A DNA stretch of 8,489 nt from Treponema sp. UBA4319 (lineage in GTDB: Bacteria; Spirochaetota; Spirochaetia; Treponematales; Treponemataceae): NCBI GenBank assembly GCA_002393865.1, contig DGUD01000023.1, positions 1-8,489 on the forward strand. The letters are read 5' to 3'. Of the stretch, positions 1-6,121 are shown in pieces. Numbering within the stretch: position 1 is the stretch's first letter; the number at the start of each line of letters is the position of its first letter. The notes beneath the pieces were generated by a model. That model saw nothing but the letters and a program-made list of their open reading frames with translations, made no database searches and was not told the origin of the DNA. Made by a program: the position numbers and the translations under genes.

Positions 1-7
1 AGGACCG

Positions 8-69
8 CCGCCGGAGGCGGGGCTCACCTGCCCCGCTTTGCCGTCCGGCATATCCTCTGGTCGCTGACC
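8..69 (-). other. Hairpin-rich leader or small RNA region, left edge
   Basis: Downstream of the leftward promoter, the transcript can form a row of short stems: GGTC/GACC (59-69), TGCC/GGCA (39-50), GCGGGGC/GCCCCGC with a 6-base loop (17-36) and CCGCC/GGCGG (8-20). The last two overlap by four bases (17-20) and so may be alternatives. Between these and the dyad at 111-125 is a purine-rich stretch (about 70-105). A minus-strand ATG at 49-51 opens a frame to the window edge beginning MPDGKAGQ, but its purine-rich site AGAGGA sits only one base before the ATG. Either a structured 5' leader or a non-coding RNA fits. It does not match the conserved cores of RNase P RNA, tmRNA or SRP RNA as I know them. 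Confidence 0.35.
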
Positions 70-110
70 TTTGTCCTCTTCTTTCCTTCCCTTTGCTGTC
101 AAATAGCTTG

Positions 111-125
111 CTTACCCGTGGTAAG
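111..125. promoter_or_regulatory. Operator-like dyad at +2 of the leftward promoter
   Basis: CTTACC-CGT-GGTAAG is a perfect 6-3-6 inverted repeat. It begins one or two bases after the predicted transcription start of the promoter at 134-162. A dyad in that position could be a repressor operator, or a 5' hairpin that protects the transcript. It matches no operator family that I can name with confidence. Confidence 0.5.
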
Positions 126-133
126 TGAGTAAG

Positions 134-162
134 ACTATATCACCACGCGCGATCCTTGTCAA
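134..162 (-). promoter_or_regulatory. Near-consensus sigma70-type promoter firing leftward
   Basis: On the minus strand, -35 TTGACA (157-162) and -10 TATAGT (134-139) are separated by exactly 17 bases. This is the best promoter match in the window. It lies just downstream of the pgsA stop and points out of the left edge, so its target is the next leftward gene or an RNA. The expected start of transcription is near position 126. Confidence 0.8.
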
Positions 163-189
163 TACTTTTTCTTCTTTTTTTTTGTTTTT

Positions 190-807
190 TTATTTGCCGT
201 CGGCGGCGTTCTTCAGCACCGACCCAAAATTCCGCAGGTAATCGACGAACGATACATAGGCGAGCAGCACGCAGAGGGCATAGACGCAGACCCCTGCCAT
301 GTGGAACAGCTGCATATCGACCCCCCAGGCGGCGGCAAGCCCGGTGCGGACAAGCCCTTCCTGTACGAGGGACACAAAACACGCCACGACATAGCTCACC
401 GTCTTGAGCTTACCTCCCTTGCGGGCTGCGATAGCAGTCCCCCGCTTTGCAGCGACCATCCGCAGGAAATTCTGGGAGAATTCCCGGTAGAGGATGAGCA
501 TGTAGCAGACGGCAGGCATGTAGCCCGCCAGCATAAAGCAGGTGAACGTGGAGAGGTGCAGGAAGACATCGGCAAAGGGGTCGAACATCTTGCCAAAATC
601 GCTCACCTCGTTGAAGCGGCGGGCCGTATAGCCGTCAAGAAAATCCGTGAATTCCGCGAAAGCGAGCAGCGGCAGAAGCACGCAGACAGAGGCAATCTGC
701 AGCGGGCTGGCCACCGGGCTCCCGATCCACAGCGGAAGATAATATATAATGAAAAATACAGGGGCAAGCAGAACCCTCGTGAACGTGAACGTATTCGAAA
801 TCTTCAT
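190..807 (-). CDS. pgsA: CDP-alcohol phosphatidyltransferase, probable phosphatidylglycerophosphate synthase
   Basis: A 205-residue membrane enzyme expected to transfer a phosphatidyl group from CDP-diacylglycerol to glycerol-3-phosphate, the committed step to phosphatidylglycerol. The family signature is complete: Asp55, Asp58-Gly59, Ala62-Arg63, Gly72, Asp76 and Asp80 match D-x2-DG-x2-AR-x8-G-x3-D-x3-D, the metal and CDP-binding site. Hydrophobic segments lie near residues 9-28, 38-54, 85-107 and 170-190, as expected for a polytopic protein, and the length fits the family. The ATG at 805-807 is chosen because the signature and first membrane helix follow at normal distances. It has no Shine-Dalgarno and lies only six bases after a -10 box, so the mRNA may be leaderless. 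The acceptor alcohol (glycerol phosphate rather than inositol, serine or choline) is inferred from general similarity and is less certain than the family. Confidence 0.88.
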   Translation of the reverse strand: MKISNTFTFTRVLLAPVFFIIYYLPLWIGSPVASPLQIASVCVLLPLLAFAEFTDFLDGYTARRFNEVSDFGKMFDPFADVFLHLSTFTCFMLAGYMPAVCYMLILYREFSQNFLRMVAAKRGTAIAARKGGKLKTVSYVVACFVSLVQEGLVRTGLAAAWGVDMQLFHMAGVCVYALCVLLAYVSFVDYLRNFGSVLKNAADGK

Positions 808-813
808 TGTTCT

Positions 814-842
814 AGTATAGATAAATCCGTGCAGCTTGTCCA
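814..842 (-). promoter_or_regulatory. pgsA promoter with start site at the ATG
   Basis: Minus-strand TGGACA (837-842), a 17-base spacer and TATACT (814-819). Six bases separate the -10 from the pgsA ATG, so transcription should begin at or next to the A of the start codon. No purine-rich ribosome site precedes the ATG. Confidence 0.72.
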
Positions 843-892
843 GAAGCAGAGGACGTTTGTGCTCCGTGTACGCCGCAGGGATTCAGCCTGGG

Positions 893-936
893 AAACAAAG
901 AAACGGATGCGCGCGCCCGGCGGGGGGGGGCATCCG
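893..936 (-). terminator. Rho-independent terminator of the kinase/BON gene, with a G9 run in the loop
   Basis: On the minus strand CGGATGC (930-936) pairs perfectly with GCATCCG (904-910), and a T-rich tail TTTCTTTGTTT (893-903) follows. It lies about 36 bases after the kinase-like gene's stop. The loop contains nine consecutive C on this strand (G on plus, 922-930), followed by a GC-rich stretch that may extend the stem. Confidence 0.7.
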
Positions 937-971
937 ATTCTGGCGGAAAGCCGGGCAGCGGCGCAGCGGCC

Positions 972-1793
972 TTACTGGTAGGCCTTGAAATCCTGCACGA
1001 TGCTGATGGCGGAGCGGATCTCGCAGGTAGGCAGGATTTTTGCGGCGGTCTGCACCGCGCGCTCCGCAAGCGCCTGGGAATCGGCGACGCCCTGCAGGGT
1101 GATGACGTCACCGTCCACCACCGCGCGGAGGAAGCTGATGTTCAGGTGGAAGTCAAAGAGCAGCTGGTTCACCAGCTGCTGCCCCTTGAGCAGCTGGGAG
1201 ACTTTTTTCTTGCCAGCCGCGTCCTTTTCCTGCGTGGCGCAGATTCTGACGACATCCTCGATGAGCCGCACCGACTCGTCAAGGGAGAACGCGCCCGTAT
1301 TCAGCGTGAGCATATAGTGCTGCGGCGCCTCGTTCTCCACATTGAAGAAGCTCTTGTGGAAACCGCGGCGGTTCGCGTCGCTCTCCTCCATCAGGGACAG
1401 GGCCTGCTTGTCGTTCCACGATTTCTCGGTCTTCAGGCGTTCCATGCGGACGGAATCCTTGGACACAAAGCGCAGCGATATGAGGCCGGGCACATCCTCC
1501 AGAATGGAGAAGGCGCCGCGCCCGATAAGGATGCAGTTCCCCTTCTCCGCCGCCTCAAGCACCGCGAACTGGAGATAATTGAGATATTCGTCCCTGTCCT
1601 TCACAAGGCTCGCGAAAAAGCCGGGCTTGCGCTCGTCGTACTTGCCGAGCCTTGCATGAGGGAATCCGAGCGCCACGATGCGCTGCTCTATCTGCCTGCG
1701 GTCGATGAACGTGTAGCCGATTTTTTTTGCCGCGGCCGCCGCAATCTCGTCGCCAAGGGCAGCTACCTGCCGTGAAATAGTGATAATCGCCAT
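972..1793 (-). CDS. Cytidylate-kinase-like protein with C-terminal BON domain
   Basis: A 273-residue protein in two parts. Residues 1-185 resemble the cytidylate-kinase-like family (Cytidylate_kin2 type): ITISRQ at 4-9, an IGRGA segment at 90-94, an Arg-rich region at 116-121, ESDANRRGF at 137-145 and LNTGAF at 164-169. Residues about 205-268 read as a BON domain (VDGDVITLQGVADS at 226-239, then a helix and the strand IRSAISIV). The glycine-rich nucleotide loop expected after ISR is weak: AALGDEIA (11-18) replaces the usual GSGGREIA-like stretch, so kinase activity is uncertain. There is no signal peptide, so it should be cytoplasmic, whereas most BON domains are exported. The ATG at 1793 has AAGGGGG eight bases upstream. 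It is a single-gene unit with its own promoter and terminator. The true substrate is unknown; CMP is only the family's namesake. Confidence 0.82.
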   Translation of the reverse strand: MAIITISRQVAALGDEIAAAAAKKIGYTFIDRRQIEQRIVALGFPHARLGKYDERKPGFFASLVKDRDEYLNYLQFAVLEAAEKGNCILIGRGAFSILEDVPGLISLRFVSKDSVRMERLKTEKSWNDKQALSLMEESDANRRGFHKSFFNVENEAPQHYMLTLNTGAFSLDESVRLIEDVVRICATQEKDAAGKKKVSQLLKGQQLVNQLLFDFHLNISFLRAVVDGDVITLQGVADSQALAERAVQTAAKILPTCEIRSAISIVQDFKAYQ

Positions 1794-1840
1794 GAACCAA
1801 CCCCCTTGCTCTCCCGCAAAAACGCATGCCGGTCGCCCCG

Positions 1841-1869
1841 TTGCGCATTATTCCCACCCATATTATTAT
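1841..1869 (+). promoter_or_regulatory. Candidate divergent promoter for the Nudix gene
   Basis: Plus-strand TTGCGC (1841-1846), a 17-base spacer and TATTAT (1864-1869). Its -10 box overlaps the -10 box of the minus-strand kinase promoter almost completely, and the flanking GCATTATT (1845-1852) and AATAATGC (1884-1891) form an inverted repeat around the pair. The -35 is weak, so this is a candidate only. Confidence 0.45.
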
Positions 1870-1893
1870 AAACAAAATGCGGCAATAATGCAA
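1865..1893 (-). promoter_or_regulatory. Promoter of the kinase/BON gene
   Basis: Minus-strand TTGCAT (1888-1893), 17 bases, then a perfect TATAAT (1865-1870). The predicted leader is about 65 bases and ends in an AAGGGGG ribosome site (1801-1807). The spacer contains GCATTT, giving the arrangement TTGCATT-N6-GCATTT that recurs at the hprK promoter. Confidence 0.75.
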
Positions 1894-1957
1894 AAGTTTT
1901 TTCGCCCGGCACGGCGCCACGGACATGGCAGGCGGCCGGGCGCAGAGGAGGCAGGAC

Positions 1958-2509
1958 ATGGCAGGACAGGATGACAGCGCCCTCGCGTGGAGGCAGACGG
2001 CACGGCGGGAGCTGTGCAGGACGCCCGTCTTTACGGTGACGGAGCGCAGCAGCACCGGGCCGGACGGGCAGCAGGGGACATACATCGTGAACGAGGCCCG
2101 CGACTGGGTCATCGTGATTCCGGTCAGGGGCGACAAGTTCCTGATGGTAAAGCAGTGGAGGCACGGGGAGCAGGCGCTGAGCATAGAATTCCCCGGCGGC
2201 GTCATAGAGGAAGGCGAGGCGCCTGAGGCAGGGGCGTTGCGGGAGCTCAAGGAAGAGACCGGCGCGGAGTCGGCGGAGCTGACATTCCTTGGCAGGATGA
2301 ACCCGAATCCGGCGCTGTTCAGCAACCACGTTTACGTCTACTGCGCGGAAAAGCTCAGCACCGGGGGAGCACAGCATCTGGACAGCGACGAATTCGTGCG
2401 CTGCATGGAGATGAGCCAGCAGGAGGTGTTCCGGCGCATGGGCAGCGAGGAATTCCCCCACGCGCTCATGGCGGCAGCCCTCGCGCTCTACCGCGAGAAA
2501 ATGCGCTAA
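1958..2509 (+). CDS. Nudix hydrolase, ADP-ribose/ADP-sugar pyrophosphatase type
   Basis: A 183-residue cytoplasmic hydrolase. The Nudix box is perfect at residues 81-103: Gly81, Glu87, then RELKEETGA at 95-103 supplying the metal-binding glutamates. PGG at 79-81 and the NPNP motif about a dozen residues after the box fit the ADP-ribose pyrophosphatase branch, which splits ADP-ribose into AMP and ribose-5-phosphate. The start at 1958 is preferred over an in-frame ATG at 1925 because GAGGAGG (1945-1951) lies six bases ahead of it, and the upstream 11 codons (rich in Gly and Arg) look like translated leader. It is divergent from the kinase-like gene and convergent with the LysM gene, with a terminator between. 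Substrate choice inside the Nudix superfamily cannot be fixed from the sequence alone. Confidence 0.87.
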   Translation: MAGQDDSALAWRQTARRELCRTPVFTVTERSSTGPDGQQGTYIVNEARDWVIVIPVRGDKFLMVKQWRHGEQALSIEFPGGVIEEGEAPEAGALRELKEETGAESAELTFLGRMNPNPALFSNHVYVYCAEKLSTGGAQHLDSDEFVRCMEMSQQEVFRRMGSEEFPHALMAAALALYREKMR

Positions 2510-2539
2510 AGCCCGCGGTCCGCCTCACACCCGGAAAAC

Positions 2540-2585
2540 AAAAAAAAGCCGCGCGGAGCATGCCTCATGCCCTGCGCGGCCTTTT
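2540..2585. terminator. Bidirectional terminator between Nudix and LysM genes
   Basis: GCCGCGCGG (2548-2556) pairs with CTGCGCGGC (2572-2580) with one G-U pair, and GCAT/ATGC extends the stem inside. CTTTT follows on the plus strand, and eight T (2540-2547) follow on the minus strand, where it should be strongest. A second GC hairpin (GCGGGG/CCCCGC, 2590-2606) lies between it and the LysM stop. Confidence 0.85.
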
Positions 2586-2617
2586 GCCAGCGGGGAAAGC
2601 CCCCGCCCGGCATACGG

Positions 2618-3319
2618 TCAGTCTTCCCCGTACGTGGCGTATTCCTCGTTGGGGTCATAGGTGCCGCTGCGGAATTCGCCGGAGATAGAAGGAATCTCCA
2701 GCTTCATGCCCGGCACGATGAGGTTCGGGTCGTTCTTGCGGGGGAACTTGTCCTTGTTCGTCTCGTACAGATTCTCCCACAACCACGGGTTGTTGTACAC
2801 GTAGGGCCGCTTCGCGATGTTCCACAAACAGTCCTTGGTCGTCTCCCACGGCTGCACCACATAATACTGGGGCAGGATGCGCATTTCCTTTATCTGCGCC
2901 AGCGTCATGAGCACCTTACGGGCGTAATCGGCCGCATTCTCGTAGTCTTCTTTGTCGTAGGCCTCCAGCGCGCGCTGGTAGTAGTCGGCCGCCGCATTGA
3001 AGGCAATCGGGTAGTTCTCGTCCGCATGGATGGAGCGCGCGTAGTCAAGGCGCTTCTTTGCCGTCGCCATCAGGGAATCGACATCCTCCCTGTTCTTCAT
3101 GTGCTTCAGGAATTCGTCGGAAAGCGCGGCGTTCTCCTCGGCCTTGAGCGCGTATTCCTCCGCGAGCGCGTACTCGCCCGCGTCAAAAGCCTTCTGGGCC
3201 TTCACCGAATATTCCTGCGCGAGCTTCAGGTATGTATTGTTCTTGTAGCTGTAGCTGGCAGCGGAGACAAGCCCCGCAGAAAGCAGCAGCGCGATAAAAA
3301 TCGACAGAATCCGCCTCAT
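2618..3319 (-). CDS. Exported TPR-like protein with C-terminal LysM domain
   Basis: A 233-residue protein with a clear signal peptide (MRRIL, hydrophobic core 5-17, probable cleavage after SAGLVSA at 14-20). Residues about 28-66 and 108-140 form TPR-like helical pairs with Ala/Tyr/Gly spacing (FDAGEYALAEEYALKA; AADYYQRALEAYDKEDY). Residues about 152-210 form a LysM domain: YYVVQPWETTKDCLWNIAK, an Asn-Pro-Trp-Leu-Trp core, then PNLIVPGMKLEIP. LysM binds N-acetylglucosamine glycans, so it should attach to peptidoglycan in the periplasm. Its ATG overlaps the TGA of the upstream lipoprotein gene by one base (TGATG), and GGGAGG lies about six bases before it, so the two are translationally coupled. 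No catalytic residues are visible, so a scaffold role is inferred. Confidence 0.85.
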   Translation of the reverse strand: MRRILSIFIALLLSAGLVSAASYSYKNNTYLKLAQEYSVKAQKAFDAGEYALAEEYALKAEENAALSDEFLKHMKNREDVDSLMATAKKRLDYARSIHADENYPIAFNAAADYYQRALEAYDKEDYENAADYARKVLMTLAQIKEMRILPQYYVVQPWETTKDCLWNIAKRPYVYNNPWLWENLYETNKDKFPRKNDPNLIVPGMKLEIPSISGEFRSGTYDPNEEYATYGED

Positions 3320-4458
3320 CAGTTGCCTCCCACAGAAAGCTCTTCGTCCAGCTCGACAAAGGAATTCTCCGCCTCGGAGAAGTCGTCGTCCTCAAGGAGC
3401 TTCGCGTCAGGATCCTCTATGCCCACAATCTTTTCCGTGAGCGGATCGGTGCGGTCGGCCTCGCCGGCGTTGGCATCGCTGCGGCTCACGCGCTTCTTTG
3501 CGGCCTCGATACGCTTTTCGGCGGCGGCGCGGAGCTTTGCTATCTCGCTGTACAGCTTTGCGAACATCTCCTTTGCATCGATGTAGTTGAGGATGGAGTC
3601 CTCGATACTGCCGGTCACATAATTGTTATCGCCGGTGCGGAAGGTGTTCACGCCGTTGTCGTAGTCGGATTTGCGGGACACGGAGGCCTTTACGCCGTCG
3701 GCCTGCTTCTTTGCCTTGAGCGCCTCGCTGCGCTCGTTGTTGGCGGCAGCCTTGAATACGGCGGCAAAGTCCTGGTCTGCCTGCCGCGCCTTCTTGAGGA
3801 ATTCCGTGCCGGAACCGCTCGTCGCGGCTTTCCCGCCCGCCTCGAACGCGGCGGCATCAGCCTCCAGTCGCGCCGCAAAATCGTCGATATCGGAAAGCTC
3901 GTCCAGCAGGGATGAGCCGTGGTCGTATGCCTTCCGGCTGTGCCCGGCATAGCCGTTCTGGTCGATGCGCTCCTTTTTCTTCTTTGCGTCCGCAAAGGCA
4001 GAGAGCCCCTCGTAGAAATCATTCAGGTTCTTCAGACGTTCGGCGAGGGCAGCGGAATCATCGCCCTGCTCCGCGAGCTTGCGCAGGCGCTCGTACTCGG
4101 CCTCGGCCGCCTTGAAGGCCTTGGAAAGCGCGTCGTCGGCACCAGCGTCAATCGCATTCTGCCGCGAATTCTTTACCTTGCTCAGCAGGGAGCCTATATC
4201 CTCGGCGCCGGAACCGTCTTTGCCGGAACCATTCCCGCCGTTCTTGCCGTCCTTACCGGTCGATGACCCCGACAGATTCTTGCCGTTCCCGTCCGTGCCG
4301 GAATTCTTGTCCGTGCCGGAACCGTTCCTGCCGCTTCCGTCCGTCGTGCTCTCCGTCCCCTGACCGGGCTTGTCCTCAACCTTTGTGGACTTACAGCCCA
4401 CGCAGAGCAAGGATGCAATTGCCAGCGCCAGCAGGGCAACGCGTCTGAACTTTTTCAT
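3319..4458 (-). CDS. Lipoprotein with low-complexity linker and helical TPR-like body
   Basis: A 379-residue predicted lipoprotein that I cannot name. MKKFRR and a hydrophobic stretch lead to LLCVGC, with Cys22 as the lipidated residue. Cys at -3 is unusual for a strict lipobox but tolerable in spirochaetes. Residues about 31-88 are a flexible linker made almost only of Gly, Ser, Thr, Asp, Asn and Lys, in imperfect repeats such as GSGTDKNSGTDGNG. Residues about 95-325 are Ala/Lys/Glu-rich helices, with TPR-like spacing at 264-310 (SDYDNGV...YIDAKEMFAKLYSEIAKL). The last 35 residues are very acidic. The ATG at 4458 has GGAGG four bases upstream. It is first in an operon with the LysM protein, suggesting a tethered envelope complex. 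The linker encoded at about 4195-4368 is repetitive at the DNA level. Confidence 0.8.
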   Translation of the reverse strand: MKKFRRVALLALAIASLLCVGCKSTKVEDKPGQGTESTTDGSGRNGSGTDKNSGTDGNGKNLSGSSTGKDGKNGGNGSGKDGSGAEDIGSLLSKVKNSRQNAIDAGADDALSKAFKAAEAEYERLRKLAEQGDDSAALAERLKNLNDFYEGLSAFADAKKKKERIDQNGYAGHSRKAYDHGSSLLDELSDIDDFAARLEADAAAFEAGGKAATSGSGTEFLKKARQADQDFAAVFKAAANNERSEALKAKKQADGVKASVSRKSDYDNGVNTFRTGDNNYVTGSIEDSILNYIDAKEMFAKLYSEIAKLRAAAEKRIEAAKKRVSRSDANAGEADRTDPLTEKIVGIEDPDAKLLEDDDFSEAENSFVELDEELSVGGN

Positions 4459-4473
4459 TTTTCCTCCAAATCT

Positions 4474-4503
4474 ATTTTAGGAAGCCGCCGAAAACTCTGT
4501 TTC
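4474..4503 (-). promoter_or_regulatory. Candidate promoter of the lipoprotein-LysM operon
   Basis: Minus-strand TAAAAT (4474-4479) could be a -10 box; the expected start falls just ahead of the GGAGG ribosome site. The best -35 is GAAACA (4498-4503) with an 18-base gap, which is poor. The leader would be only about ten bases. Confidence 0.4.
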
Positions 4504-4711
4504 CAGCGGCAACTTTTCTATAGCAGGCATTCCGGATGAATAATTTCAGATATCATTCAGAATATTGCGATGCCACACCGCCTTTCAGCGCGGCTCCGCA
4601 AAACTCCCTCTATTATTTACATTATCGGACTTTTAGCAAGCAGTTTTGTCTTTTTTTCAGGCAGGAGCTGCCTCAGCCGCAGTTTTTCCGCGACTTTCAG
4701 GAAAGCCGCTC
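4504..4711. other. AT-richer divergent intergenic stretch with no gene seen
   Basis: This lies between the candidate promoters of the lipoprotein operon and the YdbC gene. It holds a direct repeat TTCAGA at 4545-4550 and 4556-4561 (11-base period) and a small hairpin AGGCAG-GAG-CTGCCT flanked by T runs at about 4654-4680. A 61-codon frame crosses it but looks non-coding. It is probably regulatory DNA for the two divergent units. Confidence 0.5.
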
Positions 4712-4740
4712 TTCTTTTTAAAACAAAAGCATTATATAAT
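4712..4740 (+). promoter_or_regulatory. Promoter of the ydbC-type gene
   Basis: A perfect TATAAT lies at 4735-4740 in an AT-rich block. The -35 at the right spacing, TTCTTT (4712-4717), is poor. Transcription would start near 4747, about 119 bases before the ATG at 4866. Confidence 0.55.
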
Positions 4741-4746
4741 AGTTAC

Positions 4747-4860
4747 ATGGGTCGGAGCACATGCTCCCGGAGGAGCAGACGCCGCGCCCGCAAGGAGAGG
4801 AAGTCCCAGAATTTGCAGGCACATTTCAAAAGCAAGCGGCTTTTGAGAGCGGCTCAGGAG
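4747..4860 (+). promoter_or_regulatory. Structured 5' leader of the ydbC-type gene
   Basis: GGAGC (4754-4758) and GGAGC (4772-4776) can each pair with the same GCTCC (4763-4767), giving two mutually exclusive hairpins. Near the gene, CAAAAGC (4827-4833) pairs with GCTTTTG (4839-4845) and flanking bases extend the stem to about ten pairs, ending nine bases before the GGAG ribosome site (4857-4860). The arrangement suggests leader control of translation, but the pairings are drawn by eye and match no riboswitch class known to me. Confidence 0.4.
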
Positions 4861-4865
4861 TTTTT

Positions 4866-5093
4866 ATGGCAGACGAATTTACATTCAAAATCGAGCAGTC
4901 TTACGGCACGCTGTCGGAAGGCAAGGGCGGGTGGAAAACCGAGCTCAACCTTGTGTCGTGGAGCGAGCGCCCCGCAAAATACGATATCCGCCCGTGGGCA
5001 CCGGGGCACGACAAGATGGGCAAGGGCATCACGCTGACAAAAGAAGAGCTTGTGGCGCTCAAAGGCATACTGGACGGCATGAACCTTGCGTAG
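4866..5093 (+). CDS. ydbC: PC4/YdbC family single-stranded-DNA-binding protein
   Basis: A 75-residue protein matching the bacterial YdbC group of the PC4 (transcriptional coactivator p15) fold. It has an N-terminal strand FTFKIEQSYGTLS, a basic GKGGWKTELNLVSW segment around residues 18-31, KYDIRPWAPGHDKMGKGITL around 37-56 and a final helix TKEELVALKGILDGM. These small dimers bind single-stranded DNA or RNA through the curved sheet. The ATG at 4866 is chosen because it begins the family domain and GGAG (4857-4860) lies five bases ahead. An in-frame ATG at 4761 would add 35 residues that look unlike protein and cover the leader hairpins. It is convergent with holA, with only six bases between stops. 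Its cellular role in bacteria is not well defined; a link to repair or transcription is inference. Confidence 0.85.
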   Translation: MADEFTFKIEQSYGTLSEGKGGWKTELNLVSWSERPAKYDIRPWAPGHDKMGKGITLTKEELVALKGILDGMNLA

Positions 5094-5099
5094 GCACGC

Positions 5100-6119
5100 C
5101 TACAAAGCCTCGTATTCCGCGGGGTAGATCCCGTTTTTTATGACGACCGCATACAGCAGCATGCTCAGCCGCACCTCCTCCTGCGCGGCGCCGCCGCTCC
5201 GGATGGCGATATCGGTATCCGCCAGCAGGGAAAGGATGGAGGCGGTGGTGCCGGGGCCCCATATCTTTGCCGCGCGCCGGCAGCGTGCCTGCACCTTTTT
5301 GCCGGCAAAACCGGCGGCACGCAGCTGGCTTTCCGTCGGGGAAGCTCCCTTTGAGTGCAGGCTGTGCCAGAGCCGCAGCTGGCGGAAGCAGTAGGTCAGC
5401 CCCGCTACGAGCGTAAAGCTGCGGGAGTCACGGGAAAGGCGGATTTTCTGCAGGATGCCGAGGGATGTCTCCAGCCTGTCGCGCGGAGACTTGCTGTCGT
5501 CCGCAAGCGCGTCAAACAGCGTAAAGGCGTTCTCCTCACGGTTGTGGGAAAGAATTTTGTCCACATCCTCCGCGGTGACCCGGTGCCCCTGCTCAAAGCA
5601 GAAGAAAAAGCGGGAGCATTCCGAGCGGAGGCTCTCCGTGTCGTTCTCCACCATGTCAAGTATCTGCTCGACCGCGTCTGGCGTGACGGAAAAGCCGTTC
5701 CGCTGGAAGTAGCGCTGCACCCACTGCGGCTTCTGGTTCTCGAAGAGCTCCCAGAATATGCGCTTGTGGCCACTTGGCACGGCGGACTCCACTTTTTTTT
5801 CGACGCTGTTCTCGTCCGACTCAAGGACAAGCGTGTTCGGGCTGCCCACCGCGCTTTTTATGTAGGACACGAGCAGCTCCACGTCAGCTTTGCCCTTTAT
5901 CAGCTCCGCATTCTTCAAGCGGACAAAGAGCGCCGGGGAAAAGAGGCTCGCGTTCTGGAGCTGCGCGACGACATCCGCGACGCGGGCTTCCGATGCGTAG
6001 AATTTGTATTCGTCAAGCGTGCCGTTCTTTTTGAGCGCGGCGTCGCGGATTGCGGCCACGGCATCGTTCTTTTCTCCGTTCTCCGGGCCAGTAAAAAGGT
6101 AGACTTCAGCTTCGGACAT
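5100..6119 (-). CDS. holA: DNA polymerase III delta subunit
   Basis: A 339-residue clamp-loader subunit that opens the beta sliding clamp in the replicase gamma/tau complex. The N-terminus VYLFTGPENGEK (6-17) is the family's degenerate nucleotide-site strand and loop. LFSPALFVRLKNAELIKG (59-76) fits the beta-interaction region, MVENDTESLRSECSRFF (157-172) the characteristic lid helix, and SHNREENAFTLFDALAD (191-207) the linker into the C-terminal collar (about 210-339). The length is typical. The ATG lies two bases after the lexA stop (TGA-AG-ATG), with only weak purines (GAAG) upstream, so translation is probably coupled to lexA. No terminator is visible between it and the convergent ydbC gene. 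Delta subunits diverge strongly, so identification rests on the whole pattern rather than one motif. Confidence 0.85.
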   Translation of the reverse strand: MSEAEVYLFTGPENGEKNDAVAAIRDAALKKNGTLDEYKFYASEARVADVVAQLQNASLFSPALFVRLKNAELIKGKADVELLVSYIKSAVGSPNTLVLESDENSVEKKVESAVPSGHKRIFWELFENQKPQWVQRYFQRNGFSVTPDAVEQILDMVENDTESLRSECSRFFFCFEQGHRVTAEDVDKILSHNREENAFTLFDALADDSKSPRDRLETSLGILQKIRLSRDSRSFTLVAGLTYCFRQLRLWHSLHSKGASPTESQLRAAGFAGKKVQARCRRAAKIWGPGTTASILSLLADTDIAIRSGGAAQEEVRLSMLLYAVVIKNGIYPAEYEAL

Positions 6120-6121
6120 CT

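Noticed and set aside
301..981. A plus-strand frame opposite pgsA
   Set aside because: The minus strand carries the full CDP-alcohol transferase signature; the plus frame has no recognisable feature.
1555..2325. Long minus-strand frames across the Nudix gene and promoter gap
   Set aside because: They cross two divergent promoters and overlap both the Nudix box gene and the kinase gene in wrong frames.
2567..3586. A 339-codon plus-strand frame over the LysM and lipoprotein genes
   Set aside because: Val/Leu/Arg-rich and then Ser-rich antisense composition, no ribosome site, and it begins inside a terminator.
4536..4721. A 61-codon frame in the divergent gap
   Set aside because: Aromatic-rich composition, no ribosome site, and its location in promoter-like DNA argue against coding.
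4798..4806. AGGAAGTCC resembling the conserved 5' core of RNase P RNA
   Set aside because: The rest of the conserved core and the closing helices are absent.
4761..4865. N-terminal 35-residue extension of the YdbC protein
   Set aside because: The ATG lies within a hairpin, has poor ribosome spacing, and precedes a family domain that normally starts the protein.
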